The translations under genes and the position numbers were made by a program. From contig CAVZOP010000001.1 of NCBI GenBank assembly GCA_963776935.1, positions 248,001 to 312,000 of the forward strand: DNA of 64,000 bases, in the 5' to 3' direction. Every line of letters starts with the position of its first letter. Position 1 is the stretch's first letter. Positions 18,955 to 27,574 of this stretch are shown here, piece after piece. Under the pieces are notes generated by a model. That model was given only the letters and a program-made list of their open reading frames with translations. It was not told the origin of the DNA and did not search any database. Origin of the DNA: JALOLG01 sp963776935 (lineage in GTDB: Bacteria; Actinomycetota; Acidimicrobiia; Acidimicrobiales; Ilumatobacteraceae).

Positions 18955-19650
18955 TCACTTCTCCGACAGGATCTTGCGCGCGGTGTTGAGGTCGAGGATC
19001 GCCCGACCGGCGCTCGTCTGATCTCCGCCGTGGTCGGGATGTACGACCCGCATCCGCTGGCGGTACTGGATCGTCACCTCGCGCTTCGTCGGCGCCGTCG
19101 TGCCGACCGGGAAGCCGAGCACGTCCAGCGCCCACGCAGTCGGGTCGGCGAGGGCCGAGAGCGTCGTCGTCTGGGCGCCGGCGAGGTGGGCGATCAGCGC
19201 CGGACCGATCGGCCCGCGCCACTGCGCGGCCTTGTGCAGCACCGGTGCCACGACGCGCCGGCTCGCCTGTTCGAGTCGTTCGACCGCGTACACGGCACCC
19301 AGGACCTGGGCGAGGTTGGTCCCCGAACTGTCGAGATCGAAGCTGAGATCGTCGGCGTTCCCGTTGAGGCGGTGCCGGCTGCGGGCGAGACCGTGACGAT
19401 CGACCTGGAACCGGTGCCGCAGCCGCGGTTGCACGACCCGGTCGCCACGCTCGATCTGGTCGATCAGGCGGTGCACGTCGGGATGCAGCTCGTCGTCGAC
19501 CCCATGGATGTGACCGGCGACGACGGCACCGAGCAGCAACCCGCCGAAGCCGGGCGGCGGATCGACCGGGAGGACGAGGTGCCCGAGCGATACGCGGCGG
19601 GTCGGCACGGCAGGTCGGGTGTGCCAAACCTCGAGCTCGGCGAGCAACAT
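18955..19650 (-). CDS. Protein with C-terminal J domain
   Basis: A 231-residue protein. The last 55 residues contain a J-domain segment with the HPD motif (YRQRMRVVHPDHGGDQTSAG), which would stimulate the ATPase of a DnaK. The first 170 residues are rich in Arg, His and Leu, with a repeated DxxHRLID-like helix, and are of no family I know. Its stop overlaps the possible GTG start of the next gene. It is probably the first gene of the pair with the small hydrolase; ATG 19650 is the start. Confidence 0.8.
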   Translation of the reverse strand: MLLAELEVWHTRPAVPTRRVSLGHLVLPVDPPPGFGGLLLGAVVAGHIHGVDDELHPDVHRLIDQIERGDRVVQPRLRHRFQVDRHGLARSRHRLNGNADDLSFDLDSSGTNLAQVLGAVYAVERLEQASRRVVAPVLHKAAQWRGPIGPALIAHLAGAQTTTLSALADPTAWALDVLGFPVGTTAPTKREVTIQYRQRMRVVHPDHGGDQTSAGRAILDLNTARKILSEK

Positions 19651-19676
19651 GCGGCGACAGTACTGACGGACGCGGG

Positions 19677-20453
19677 CTACACGTAGGGGCGGATGATCGT
19701 GCGCAGGTCCTGGGCGTGGCCGATCACTTCGGACGGATCGTGATCGGCGGCGTGGAAGTCGTCGACGAGTGTCTGCGCCGCCGTCACGGCGGAGCTCCAC
19801 ACGCGCACTGTGATGCCGAATGGTGGCCGGCGGGGATCGAGTGACGCGGCGAGGTCGAACAGTTCGTTGCGGGCGGTGGCATCGCCCGGATCGCGGGCGA
19901 GGCGATCGGACGCGGTGAACAAGTCGGTGAGCGCGCCCTCCGGTGCGCCGCCGGCGTCGTCGCCGAGCGTGGCCAGATCGCCCGCCTCGATCGCATCGAG
20001 GAGATCGTCGACGACGTTCTCGGCGTCCGGCGCGACGTGCAACGTCGAGCCATCCCATCGGTGTGGGATCTCGGCCTCGAGCAGCGCCTGCTGGAGCAGT
20101 TCGATGTCGGCCGGCGGCCATTCGTCGAGACCGAACTCGGTCGACGGCAGATCGCCCGCGAGAGTGACCGGGAACGGGCCGAGCTCGCGCTCGAGCTGCT
20201 CGAACAACTCGTCGACGGCGTCCTCGATCTCCTCGGGGACGACCAGCTCGTCACCCTCCCATGCGTGCGGATGGCCGGCATCGGCGAAGGCGGCCGCCAA
20301 CTCGGCGCGCTGGTCGAGCGACCAGGCCGATACGTCGTACAGCACGTTGACCGTGTCGGGGTCGTTCGGGTCCCAATCCATCGGAGGTGCGCCGGACGGG
20401 ACTGCACTCGACACGTCCTCGTCCTCGCCGTCGGATCGGCTCACGAAAGGCAT
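19677..20453 (-). CDS. Acidic protein with an internal duplication
   Basis: A 258-residue, strongly acidic soluble protein with no signal peptide. Two units of about 50 residues are related: residues about 39-89 (VSAWSLDQRAELAAAFADAG, then HAWEGDELVVPEEIEDAVDE) and about 107-157 (LDEWPPADIELLQQALLEAE, then HRWDGSTLHVAPDAENVVDD). Each has the pattern helix, xHxWxGxxLxVxPxxExxVDxL, helix. The C-terminal 100 residues are helical. No known family was recognised. It lies 26 bp upstream of the J-domain gene on the same strand. ATG 20453 is the start. Confidence 0.72.
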   Translation of the reverse strand: MPFVSRSDGEDEDVSSAVPSGAPPMDWDPNDPDTVNVLYDVSAWSLDQRAELAAAFADAGHPHAWEGDELVVPEEIEDAVDELFEQLERELGPFPVTLAGDLPSTEFGLDEWPPADIELLQQALLEAEIPHRWDGSTLHVAPDAENVVDDLLDAIEAGDLATLGDDAGGAPEGALTDLFTASDRLARDPGDATARNELFDLAASLDPRRPPFGITVRVWSSAVTAAQTLVDDFHAADHDPSEVIGHAQDLRTIIRPYV

Positions 20454-20548
20454 GCCAAGACGCTACCGGCCGGCCCCGACCACCGGGGTTCGGTCGCCCG
20501 CTCGATCAACGCGAGCGCGGTGTCGATCAGCGCCAGCGGGCGACGAAC

Positions 20549-22355
20549 TCAGCCGATCAGCCGGTACTCGGCGAGCTTGTTCTCGACCGCGCGAAAGCCG
20601 TGCCCCTCGCCGTCCATCACGTGGAACTCGATGTCACCACCGCCGCGCGGATGAGCTCGACGAGGCGCAGGCTCTGCTCGATCGGTACGACCGGATCGGC
20701 GTCGCCGTGCAACACCAGAAGGGGGGCGGCGATTCGTTCGGCGTACGTCAGCGGCGACCGTTGGCGGTAGAGGACGACGTCGTCGAGTGGGCCGACGAGC
20801 GACATCGTGTAGTGCGCCTCGAAGCGGTGGCTGCGGGTGGCGAGATCGGCGAGGTCGGTGACGGGGTACAGCGCGATTCCGGCGGCGACGAGTCCGGCGT
20901 GGAGGCCGAGCACGCCGAGCACGGTCGTCCCGCCGGACGACCCGCCCATCACGACCGTCCGCTCCGGCACGCTCCAGCCGTTGCCGTGCGAAGCCGCCAC
21001 GATCGCAGCCGTGTCGTCGACGTCGATCCGGCCCCATCCGCCGCGCAGCGCCTGTTGATAGGCGCGGCCGTGCCCGGTGCTCCCGCGGTGATCGGGGACC
21101 AGCACGTCCCAGCCCTGCGACCACCAGTACGCGATCCGCGGCAGGAACTCGACCTGCCACTGGTCGGTCGGTCCGCCGTGGATCGAGCACAGCGTGCGAC
21201 CGGCGCCCGCGACGTACCGTCGCGCGTGCAGCGTGACGCCGTCGTGGTCGACGGTGATCGCCTCCGGTTCGGGCAGTTCGACCGAGTCCCATCCGACGAC
21301 CGGGCCGACGGCGAGGACGCGTCGCGGCCACGTCGTCTTGTCGCGTGCGGAGGTCGCGCTCGTCGACGTGTCGTACACGGCGACCTGGGTCGGTGTGCGC
21401 GCCCCGGTGCGGACCGCCGCGAGACGATCGCCGACCCACGTGAGTTGGCCATGCACGCCACGCGCGATCTCGGTCACCTCGCCCGATTGCACATCGGCGA
21501 CGCAGAGGCGGCCGAAGCCGAGCTCGTTGCGCGTGAACGCGACCCGGTCTCCGTCGGGCGCCACCGCGTACGACCGCTGCCCCATCCCCCATGACGGACC
21601 GGCGTGCTCGAACGGTTCGTCGACCAACGGGCGGTCACCCACCCAGACGTTGAGCCAACCGGTGTCGTCGCGGACGGTCGTGATCGTGCCGTCGGGCATC
21701 GCCCGCGGCTGGTGCACGGCACCGGCGCCGACCGACACCGATCGATCCGCAACCGCGCGTCCGGCTCCGTCGAATGCGACGTGCTGGACGCGCGGCCGCG
21801 TCCCACGGCATGTCCGGCACGTTCCACGCGGTCCACATCGCGGCGGACCCGTCGATCGCGATCGCGGGGTCGAAGCAGAAGTCGGCGGAGCCGTCGTCGA
21901 GACGCTCCGCCGGGCGGTCGTCGTCGAGCCAACACCGCCACACCTGCGGCCTGGTCGACCACGTACACGGCGAAGCTCGCGTCGCGTGCGACCACCGGAG
22001 CCTCGACACGCGCCTCGGACCCGTGCCTGGTGAGCCGCCGCACCGCTCGACCGGCGATGGCGTGCAACCACAGGTCGCCACCGATGGCGGCGTAGACGAT
22101 GCCGGAACCGTCGGGGAGCCAGTCGAAGCACCCACCACCGAGCCCGCGGCCGGGGGCCGGCATCGGCAGCGTCGTGAGCATGCGTTCCGGCCCACCGTCG
22201 GACGCGACGACGACGATCGCCGTCGAGCCGCCCATCGTGGCGACGAACGCGACCCACGAACCGTCTGGCGACAACTTCGGTTCGGTGAGCTCGCGTCCGG
22301 CGACGCACATCGCCGGTGTCACGACGTGCTGGCCTCCGTTCGGGCGGGTGGGCAT
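20549..22355 (-). CDS. S9-family prolyl oligopeptidase-like peptidase, three frameshifts
   Basis: About 600 residues when reassembled. The N-terminal part is a seven-bladed beta-propeller (repeats such as LSPDGSWVAFVA and VAPDGDRVAFTR). The C-terminal catalytic domain has the nucleophile in VVMGGSSGGTTVL, Asp in LHGDADPVVP and His in DGEGHGFR, a complete triad. Frames change near 21946 (GCCGCAGG), 21793 (GCCGCGCG) and 20640 (GCGCGG); removal of one base, one base and a GC dinucleotide restores the reading. The start is ATG 22355 (GTG 22358 directly before it). It is cytosolic; no signal peptide is present. Expected to cleave oligopeptides; specificity is unknown. Confidence 0.85.
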
Positions 22356-22375
22356 CACGCCGAAGATACGGGGAA

Positions 22376-22388
22376 TATGTCACACATA
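22376..22388. promoter_or_regulatory. Perfect inverted repeat TATGT-CAC-ACATA, possible operator
   Basis: Arms of 5 bp around a 3-nt centre, 21 bp upstream of the S9 peptidase start and 68 bp upstream of the first small ORF on the other strand. Placed in a divergent promoter region with locally low GC, it is a reasonable regulator site, but no regulator is identified. Confidence 0.35.
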
Positions 22389-22455
22389 ACTCGCTTGCAT
22401 CGCCTCCCCTCCGCGGCCACGATGAGAACTCCACGACCGGAGAGGAGGTGTACCG

Positions 22456-22524
22456 ATGACGATGAGCTTTGCCAATGCAGGAGTCCGCATCGGCGCGCCC
22501 GCCGGCTGTGGCCTCACCGCCTGA
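22456..22524 (+). CDS. 22-residue small ORF (possible leader peptide)
   Basis: Encodes MTMSFANAGVRIGAPAGCGL plus TA. It has one of the strongest ribosome binding sites in the window: GGAGAGGAGGTG five bases before ATG. A perfect GC hairpin follows 70 nt later and a second small ORF after that. It could be a leader peptide or a short secreted or modified peptide; no family is recognised. The ORF, RBS and stop are seen directly; expression is inferred. Confidence 0.45.
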   Translation: MTMSFANAGVRIGAPAGCGLTA

Positions 22525-22594
22525 CACTCGTCGCGCCCGGAATCTCCAGCGCACGCGTATCACCAGGCCGGATCAAGCATCCCTGAAACCTGCG

Positions 22595-22610
22595 GGGCGC
22601 GCTCGCGCCC
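22595..22610 (+). other. GC hairpin between two small ORFs
   Basis: GGGCGCG-CT-CGCGCCC, a perfect 7-bp inverted repeat (realistically a 6-bp stem with a 4-nt loop). No T-run follows, so it is not a standard intrinsic terminator. Its position between the 22-residue ORF and the 41-residue ORF would suit attenuation or transcript processing. Confidence 0.4.
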
Positions 22611-22633
22611 GGCATCCGACGAAAGGAACCGTC

Positions 22634-22759
22634 ATGTTTCTCAACTCACCTGAACTGAAGCTGATGTTGGCTCGCGATCGGCAGGAAGAGCTCCGCCGCG
22701 TCGCAGGTCACAATCGCCTTCGGCGTGAGTCGCGACGGCATCGAAGACCAAGCCCGTAG
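22634..22759 (+). CDS. 41-residue basic small protein
   Basis: Begins MFLNSPELKLMLARDRQEEL and ends in an Arg-rich tail. AAAGGA precedes ATG 22634 at a normal spacing. The sequence resembles short actinobacterial proteins of the form SPEL...DRQxELRR that I recall but cannot name. It could bind nucleic acid through its basic tail. It lies 77 bp upstream of glpX on the same strand. Confidence 0.5.
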   Translation: MFLNSPELKLMLARDRQEELRRVAGHNRLRRESRRHRRPSP

Positions 22760-22836
22760 CGACTCCACGCTCGACCCCCGTGCGGTCGGGACGCGGGGCG
22801 GAGGAGTACTGGGTCCGCCCGGTACCGTGAGCCACC

Positions 22837-23836
22837 ATGAGTGGCTCCTCCGCCCAGCGTCCTGACCGGAACCTTGCAATGGAGCTGGTCCGGGTCACCG
22901 AATCGGCTGCGCTCGCCGCCGCCCGATGGGTCGGTCGAGGCGACAAGTTCGGCGCCGACCGGGCCGCCGTCGACGCCATGCGCACCATCCTGAGCACCGT
23001 CCAGATGGACGGGATCGTCGTGATCGGCGAGGGCGAGAAGGACGAAGCCCCGATGCTGTACAACGGCGAACGCATCGGTGACGGGTCGATGCCCGAGGTC
23101 GATGTCGCGGTCGACCCGATCGATGGCACGACGCTCACCGCCAACGGCGCCAACAACGCACTGGCCGTGATCGCGGTCAGCGATCGTGGCTCGATGTTCG
23201 ACCCCGGCCCCTCGTTCTACATGGAGAAGATCGCCGTCGGGCCCGAATGCGTCGGCGCCATCGACATCACGGCGAGCGCCACCCAGAACCTGCGCTGGAT
23301 CGCCAAGGCCAAGCGGGCGAGCGTCCGCGACCTGACCACGGTGATCCTCGACCGGCCCCGCCACGCGGCACTCATCGAAGAGGTGCGCAGCCAGCGGCGC
23401 CCGGATCCGCCTGATCAGCGACGGTGACGTCTACGGGGCGATCGCCACCGCGTGGCCCGACGCCGGAGTCGACGTCCTGCTCGGGATCGGCGGCACACCG
23501 GAAGCGGTCATCGCCGCGGCGGCGTTGAAGAGCATGGGAGGCGAGATGCAGGCCCGACTGTTGCCGCAGTCCGAGACCGAACATGCGGCCGTGATCGCCG
23601 CCGGGTACGACCTCAGTGCCGTCCTCACCGAGAACGACCTCGTGCGCGGCGACAACTGCTTCTTCGCCGCCACCGGGCTGACCGATGGACAGTTGCTGCG
23701 AGGCGTCAGCTTCGACAGCCGCGGCGCACGGACGCAGAGCCTGGTGATGCGCTCGCGCAGCGGCACCGTCCGGTTGGTCGACGCCCGCCACCACGTGACG
23801 AAGCTCCAGGAGTTCTCGGCGATCGACTACTCCTGA
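22837..23836 (+). CDS. glpX: Fructose-1,6-bisphosphatase class II GlpX, frameshifted near 23391
   Basis: Hydrolyses fructose-1,6-bisphosphate in gluconeogenesis. About 333 residues. The metal and substrate motifs are VVIGEGEKDEAPMLYNGE and VDVAVDPIDGTTLTANGANN. The frame changes near 23391: AGCCAGC should read AGCAGC, giving EEVRSSGARIRLISDGDV and then GIGGTPEAVIAAAALKSMGG in the second frame. The start is ATG 22837. The last 10 bp overlap the convergent SDR gene. Confidence 0.92.
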
Positions 23837-24624
23837 GGGCGATCGCCACCACCCCGCTGCACGAGGCCCGAGAGGCGACGCACGAATCCGCGGGGCGCGA
23901 AGCCGCCGGCGGTCACCATCGTCTTGTAGGCGATCCCCGGCACCGACAGTGCCTTGCCGGCGATCACGTCGTTCAGTCCCGCGCGCGCGACGTCCTCGGC
24001 CGACATCCACAACGCCGCCGGATACCGATCGAGGGCGCCGTCCGGGCTGCTGACCTGCTGGAACTCGGTCCGTGTCAAGCCGGGACACAGCGCGGTCACG
24101 TGGACCCCGGTGCCACGCACCTCCTCGTGCAGCCCCTCGGTCAGCGTCGTGACGTAGGCCTTGGTCGCGGCGTACACCGACAGGCGGGGCGCGGCCTGGA
24201 ACCCCGCGACACTCGACACGTTGAGCAGCCACCCGCGCCGGCGCGGCACCATCGAGGCGAGCGCGGCGTGGCTCAATCGGGTCAGGGCGCCGACGTTGAG
24301 CTCGATCTCGCGTGCGAGCCGGGCCGGGTCGAGCTCGTGGAACATTCCGGTCGTGCCGAACCCGGCACAGTTGACCACCAGGTCGATCGAGGTCGCCGGA
24401 TCCGAGATCCGCCCCGCGACGGCCCGCTGGCCGGCGGCCGTGGTGAGATCGGCGACGACCACGTCGAAGCCGGCGTGGCGGTCGGCGAGCTCGTCGAGGC
24501 GCTCACGGCGGCGCGCCACCACGACGGTCGGGACACCGGCGTTGCCGAGCGCGTCGGCGATGGCGGCGCCGATCCCGCTCGATGCCCCGGTGACCAGCGC
24601 CGACTCGAATGGAACGTCCCTCAT
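23827..24624 (-). CDS. Short-chain dehydrogenase/reductase
   Basis: A 265-residue classical SDR. The cofactor motif is TGASSGIGAAIA (about 13-24), with an Arg after strand 2 (VVVARRRERLDEL) favouring NADP(H). NCAGFG is the NAG motif. The catalytic serine is in NVSSVAGF and the YxxxK is YAATKAY. The substrate is unknown. ATG 24624 lies 25 nt from palindrome copy 4; atpC ends upstream of it on the same strand. Confidence 0.92.
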   Translation of the reverse strand: MRDVPFESALVTGASSGIGAAIADALGNAGVPTVVVARRRERLDELADRHAGFDVVVADLTTAAGQRAVAGRISDPATSIDLVVNCAGFGTTGMFHELDPARLAREIELNVGALTRLSHAALASMVPRRRGWLLNVSSVAGFQAAPRLSVYAATKAYVTTLTEGLHEEVRGTGVHVTALCPGLTRTEFQQVSSPDGALDRYPAALWMSAEDVARAGLNDVIAGKALSVPGIAYKTMVTAGGFAPRGFVRRLSGLVQRGGGDRPQE

Positions 24625-24649
24625 CCCCCAATTCTGCCCCCCACCCGTT

Positions 24650-24692
24650 CTGTCTGCTTCAAACGGGCTGTCGCGCCATCTGAGGCAGACAG
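24650..24692. repeat. 43-nt dispersed palindrome, copy 4
   Basis: Left arm CTGTCTGCTTCAAAC, 13-nt loop, right arm ATCTGAGGCAGACAG; 12 positions pair and one is a T/G wobble. It begins 12 nt after the atpC stop, at the end of the ATP synthase operon, so it may end or stabilise the atp transcript. Confidence 0.9.
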
Positions 24693-24704
24693 TTCGACGT
24701 GGGG

Positions 24705-25109
24705 TCAGGTGACGGAGATACCGGCGGTGCTGAGGCGGGCGTTGGCGCGGCGGAGGGCGGCGACCGCCTTGGCGTCGTCCTCGTGGCGCATCTGCTCCTC
24801 GGCGCGATCCTTGGCGGCCCTGGCGCGCTCGACGTCGATCTCGTCGGCGAGCTCGGCGACGTCGGACAGGATCGACACCTTGTTGCCGCTGACCTCCACG
24901 AACCCGCCGTGGATGGCGATGTCGCGCACCACACCGTCGACCTGGAAGACGCGCGTGTGGTTCTCCGACAGGGCCCCGAGGAACGGTGCGTGATTGGCCT
25001 GGAACGCGATCTCACCGCCGCCGAACGTTCGCGTGATGACCATCGTGGCCTGGCCGGAGTAGAGCACCCGCTCGGGCGAGACGACCTCGACGGTCATCGG
25101 CTCGCTCAT
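24705..25109 (-). CDS. atpC: ATP synthase F1 epsilon subunit
   Basis: A 134-residue rotor-stalk subunit of F1 that can inhibit ATP hydrolysis. The N-terminal beta-sandwich is recognisable (VEVVSPERVLYSGQATMVIT, then GEIAFQANHAPFLGAL), with a C-terminal helical hairpin (ARAAKDRAEEQMRHEDDAKA). It is the last gene of the atp operon, 31 bp after atpD, and is followed by palindrome copy 4. Confidence 0.95.
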   Translation of the reverse strand: MSEPMTVEVVSPERVLYSGQATMVITRTFGGGEIAFQANHAPFLGALSENHTRVFQVDGVVRDIAIHGGFVEVSGNKVSILSDVAELADEIDVERARAAKDRAEEQMRHEDDAKAVAALRRANARLSTAGISVT

Positions 25110-25140
25110 GGGTCGATCTCCACGGCGCGAGATGGCACGC

Positions 25141-26574
25141 TCATGCGCTGTCCTGCAGGGCCTTGGCCTTCACGTGCACCTGCTCGATGCTGCCGACGTT
25201 GAGGAAGGCCTGCTCGGGCACCTCGTCGAGCTCGCCGTCGATCAGCGCCTCGAACGACTCGACCGTCTCGTCGGTCGGCACATACTCACCCTTCAGGCCG
25301 GTGAAGACCTCGGCGACGAAGAACGGCTGCGACAGGAACCGTTGCACCTTGCGGGCCCGGTTCACGGTCAGGCGGTCCTGCTCGGACAGCTCGTCGAGTC
25401 CGAGGATGGCGATGATGTCCTGCAGCTCCTTGTAGCGCTGCAGCGTCTCCTGCACGCGGCGGGCGACGTTGTAGTGCCGCTCGCCGACGACCTCGGGGCT
25501 GAGGATCGTCGAGGTGGAAGCGAGCGGGTCGACGGCCGGGTAGATGCCGAGCGCGGCGACCTGCCGCGAGAGCTCGGTGGTGGCGTCGAGGTGCGTGAAC
25601 GTCGTGAACGGGGCCGGATCGGTGTAGTCGTCGGCGGGCACGTACACGGCCTGCAGCGACGTGATCGAGCGACCCTTGGTCGACGTGATGCGCTCCTGCA
25701 ACTGGCCCATCTCGTCGGCGAGCGTCGGCTGGTAGCCCACCGCCGACGGCATCCGGCCGAGCAGCGTCGACACCTCGGAACCGGCCTGCACGAAGCGGAA
25801 GATGTTGTCGACGAACAACAGCACGTCCTGGTTCTGGACGTCACGGAAGTACTCGGCCATCGTCAGCGCCGACAGGGCGACGCGCAACCGGACTCCCGGT
25901 GGCTCGTCCATCTGGCCGAACACGAGGGCGGCCTTCTCGAACACGCCCGACTCCATCATCTCGAGCCGCAGGTCGGTGCCCTCACGGGTCCGCTCACCGA
26001 CTCCGGCGAACACCGACACGCCACCGTGCTGGGACGCGACCCGGTTGATCATCTCGGTGATGAGCACCGTCTTGCCGACGCCGGCACCACCGAAGAGGCC
26101 GATCTTGCCACCCGCCACGTATGGCGTGAGCAGGTCGATCACCTTGATGCCGGTCTCGAACATGCGCGCCGACGGCTCGAGCGCATCGAAGTCGGGGGCG
26201 TCGCGGTGGATCTCCCAACGCTCCATCTCGGCGAAACCTTCGGGTGGCTCGTCGAGCGCGTCGCCCCAGACGTTCCACACGTGGCCGAGCACCTTCTCGC
26301 CAACCGGGACGGAGAGCCCCTTGCCCGTGTTGCGCACCGCGGTGCCACGCGTCAGGCCGTCGGTCGGCCGCATGCAGACGGCCCGGATGCGACCCTCGCC
26401 CAGCTGCTGCGCCACCTCGGCGAGCACGGAGTGCGACTTGCCGTCGACGGTGATGTCGAACTCCACGGCGGTGTTGAGCTCGGGAAGCGCGCCGCGTGGG
26501 AACTCGACGTCGATCACCGGGCCGGCGATCCCGACGACCCGGCCTTGCTTGAGGTCGCTCTCGGTCATGGTCAT
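25141..26574 (-). CDS. atpD: ATP synthase F1 beta subunit
   Basis: The 477-residue catalytic subunit. The P-loop is GGAGVGKT, with the catalytic Glu in VGERTREG. The signature PAVDPLASTS is present near residue 350. The start is ATG 26574 (a second ATG in MTMTES). Between atpG and atpC. Confidence 0.98.
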   Translation of the reverse strand: MTMTESDLKQGRVVGIAGPVIDVEFPRGALPELNTAVEFDITVDGKSHSVLAEVAQQLGEGRIRAVCMRPTDGLTRGTAVRNTGKGLSVPVGEKVLGHVWNVWGDALDEPPEGFAEMERWEIHRDAPDFDALEPSARMFETGIKVIDLLTPYVAGGKIGLFGGAGVGKTVLITEMINRVASQHGGVSVFAGVGERTREGTDLRLEMMESGVFEKAALVFGQMDEPPGVRLRVALSALTMAEYFRDVQNQDVLLFVDNIFRFVQAGSEVSTLLGRMPSAVGYQPTLADEMGQLQERITSTKGRSITSLQAVYVPADDYTDPAPFTTFTHLDATTELSRQVAALGIYPAVDPLASTSTILSPEVVGERHYNVARRVQETLQRYKELQDIIAILGLDELSEQDRLTVNRARKVQRFLSQPFFVAEVFTGLKGEYVPTDETVESFEALIDGELDEVPEQAFLNVGSIEQVHVKAKALQDSA

Positions 26575-26607
26575 GTGAGTGATGTCTCCCTGTTCACCGC
26601 GATGCGG

Positions 26608-27570
26608 TCACGATCTGGTCGCCGTGTCGGCGAGCTCGTCGAGCTCGGGGAGCACGACGTAGTACTGCTTGTCCGAGCCGAGCGCCTCGGCGCCACCGAC
26701 GATCTCCATGATCTCGGTGGTGATCGAGTCCTGCCGGGCGCGGTTCATGATCCGGCTGAGGTTCTTGATCAATTCCTCGGCGTTGTCGGTGGCCGACTTC
26801 ATCGCCCGTTGACGGAAGGCCTGTTCGGACGCCGCGGCATTGAGCAGCGCGGCGTACACGCGGGCCTCGACGTAGCGCGGCAGGAGTGTGTCGAGGATCG
26901 TCGACGGGTCGGGCTCGAACTCGTAGTCGCCGGCGGGGCCCTCACCAGTGCCGGGCTTGCCGTCGCCACCGGTGACGGCGTCGGCCGTCAACGGCACCAG
27001 CGGACGCAGCACGACTTCCTGGCTGCCGGTCGTGATGAAGCGGGTGTACACCAACTCGACGCTGTCGACGTCGCCGTTGATGAACAGGTCGATGACGTGC
27101 TGCCCGATCGCCTTGGCGTCGGCGTACGACGGGCTCTCGCTGAACCCGTTGAAGGCCTGACCGAGGCGATAGCCACGGAACCGGAAGTAGCCCTCGGCCT
27201 TGCGGCCGACGGGAATCACCGTGTACTCCCGTCCGGCGAGGACGTCGGCTTTGACTTCGCCTTCGGCGGCGCGCTGGACCCCGGCGTTGTAGCCGCCGCA
27301 CAACCCGCGATCGGCGGTGATCACGACGTAGCACGTGCGACGGATCTCGTCGCGCCCGACGAGCAGCGGCGACGACGTGCTGCCGCCCGCGGCGGCGAGG
27401 TCGCGGACCACCTCGGTGATCTGCTCGGAGTACGGGACTGCGGCGTGAACCCGCGCCTGGGCCTTCACGATCCGGGAGGCCGCGATCAGCTCCATGGCGC
27501 GCGTGATCTTCTTCGTCGCCTGGACGGTGCGAATGCGTCCTCTGAGGATCCGTTCCTGGCCGCCTGCCAT
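26608..27570 (-). CDS. atpG: ATP synthase F1 gamma subunit
   Basis: The 320-residue central shaft. The N-terminal helix reads RIRTVQATKKITRAMELIAA and the C-terminal helix NAEELIKNLSRIMNRARQDS, the two coiled-coil ends that enter the alpha3beta3 hexamer. A middle insert (TGGDGKPGTGEGPAGDYEF, about 205-225) lengthens it relative to typical 290-residue subunits, as is common in actinobacteria. ATG 27570 lies 4 bp after the atpA stop. Confidence 0.96.
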   Translation of the reverse strand: MAGGQERILRGRIRTVQATKKITRAMELIAASRIVKAQARVHAAVPYSEQITEVVRDLAAAGGSTSSPLLVGRDEIRRTCYVVITADRGLCGGYNAGVQRAAEGEVKADVLAGREYTVIPVGRKAEGYFRFRGYRLGQAFNGFSESPSYADAKAIGQHVIDLFINGDVDSVELVYTRFITTGSQEVVLRPLVPLTADAVTGGDGKPGTGEGPAGDYEFEPDPSTILDTLLPRYVEARVYAALLNAAASEQAFRQRAMKSATDNAEELIKNLSRIMNRARQDSITTEIMEIVGGAEALGSDKQYYVVLPELDELADTATRS

Positions 27571-27574
27571 CTCG

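Noticed and set aside
22456..22524. The 22-residue ORF as a RiPP precursor
   Set aside because: No modifying enzyme gene or leader motif is nearby; only a Cys near the end and small residues, which is not enough.
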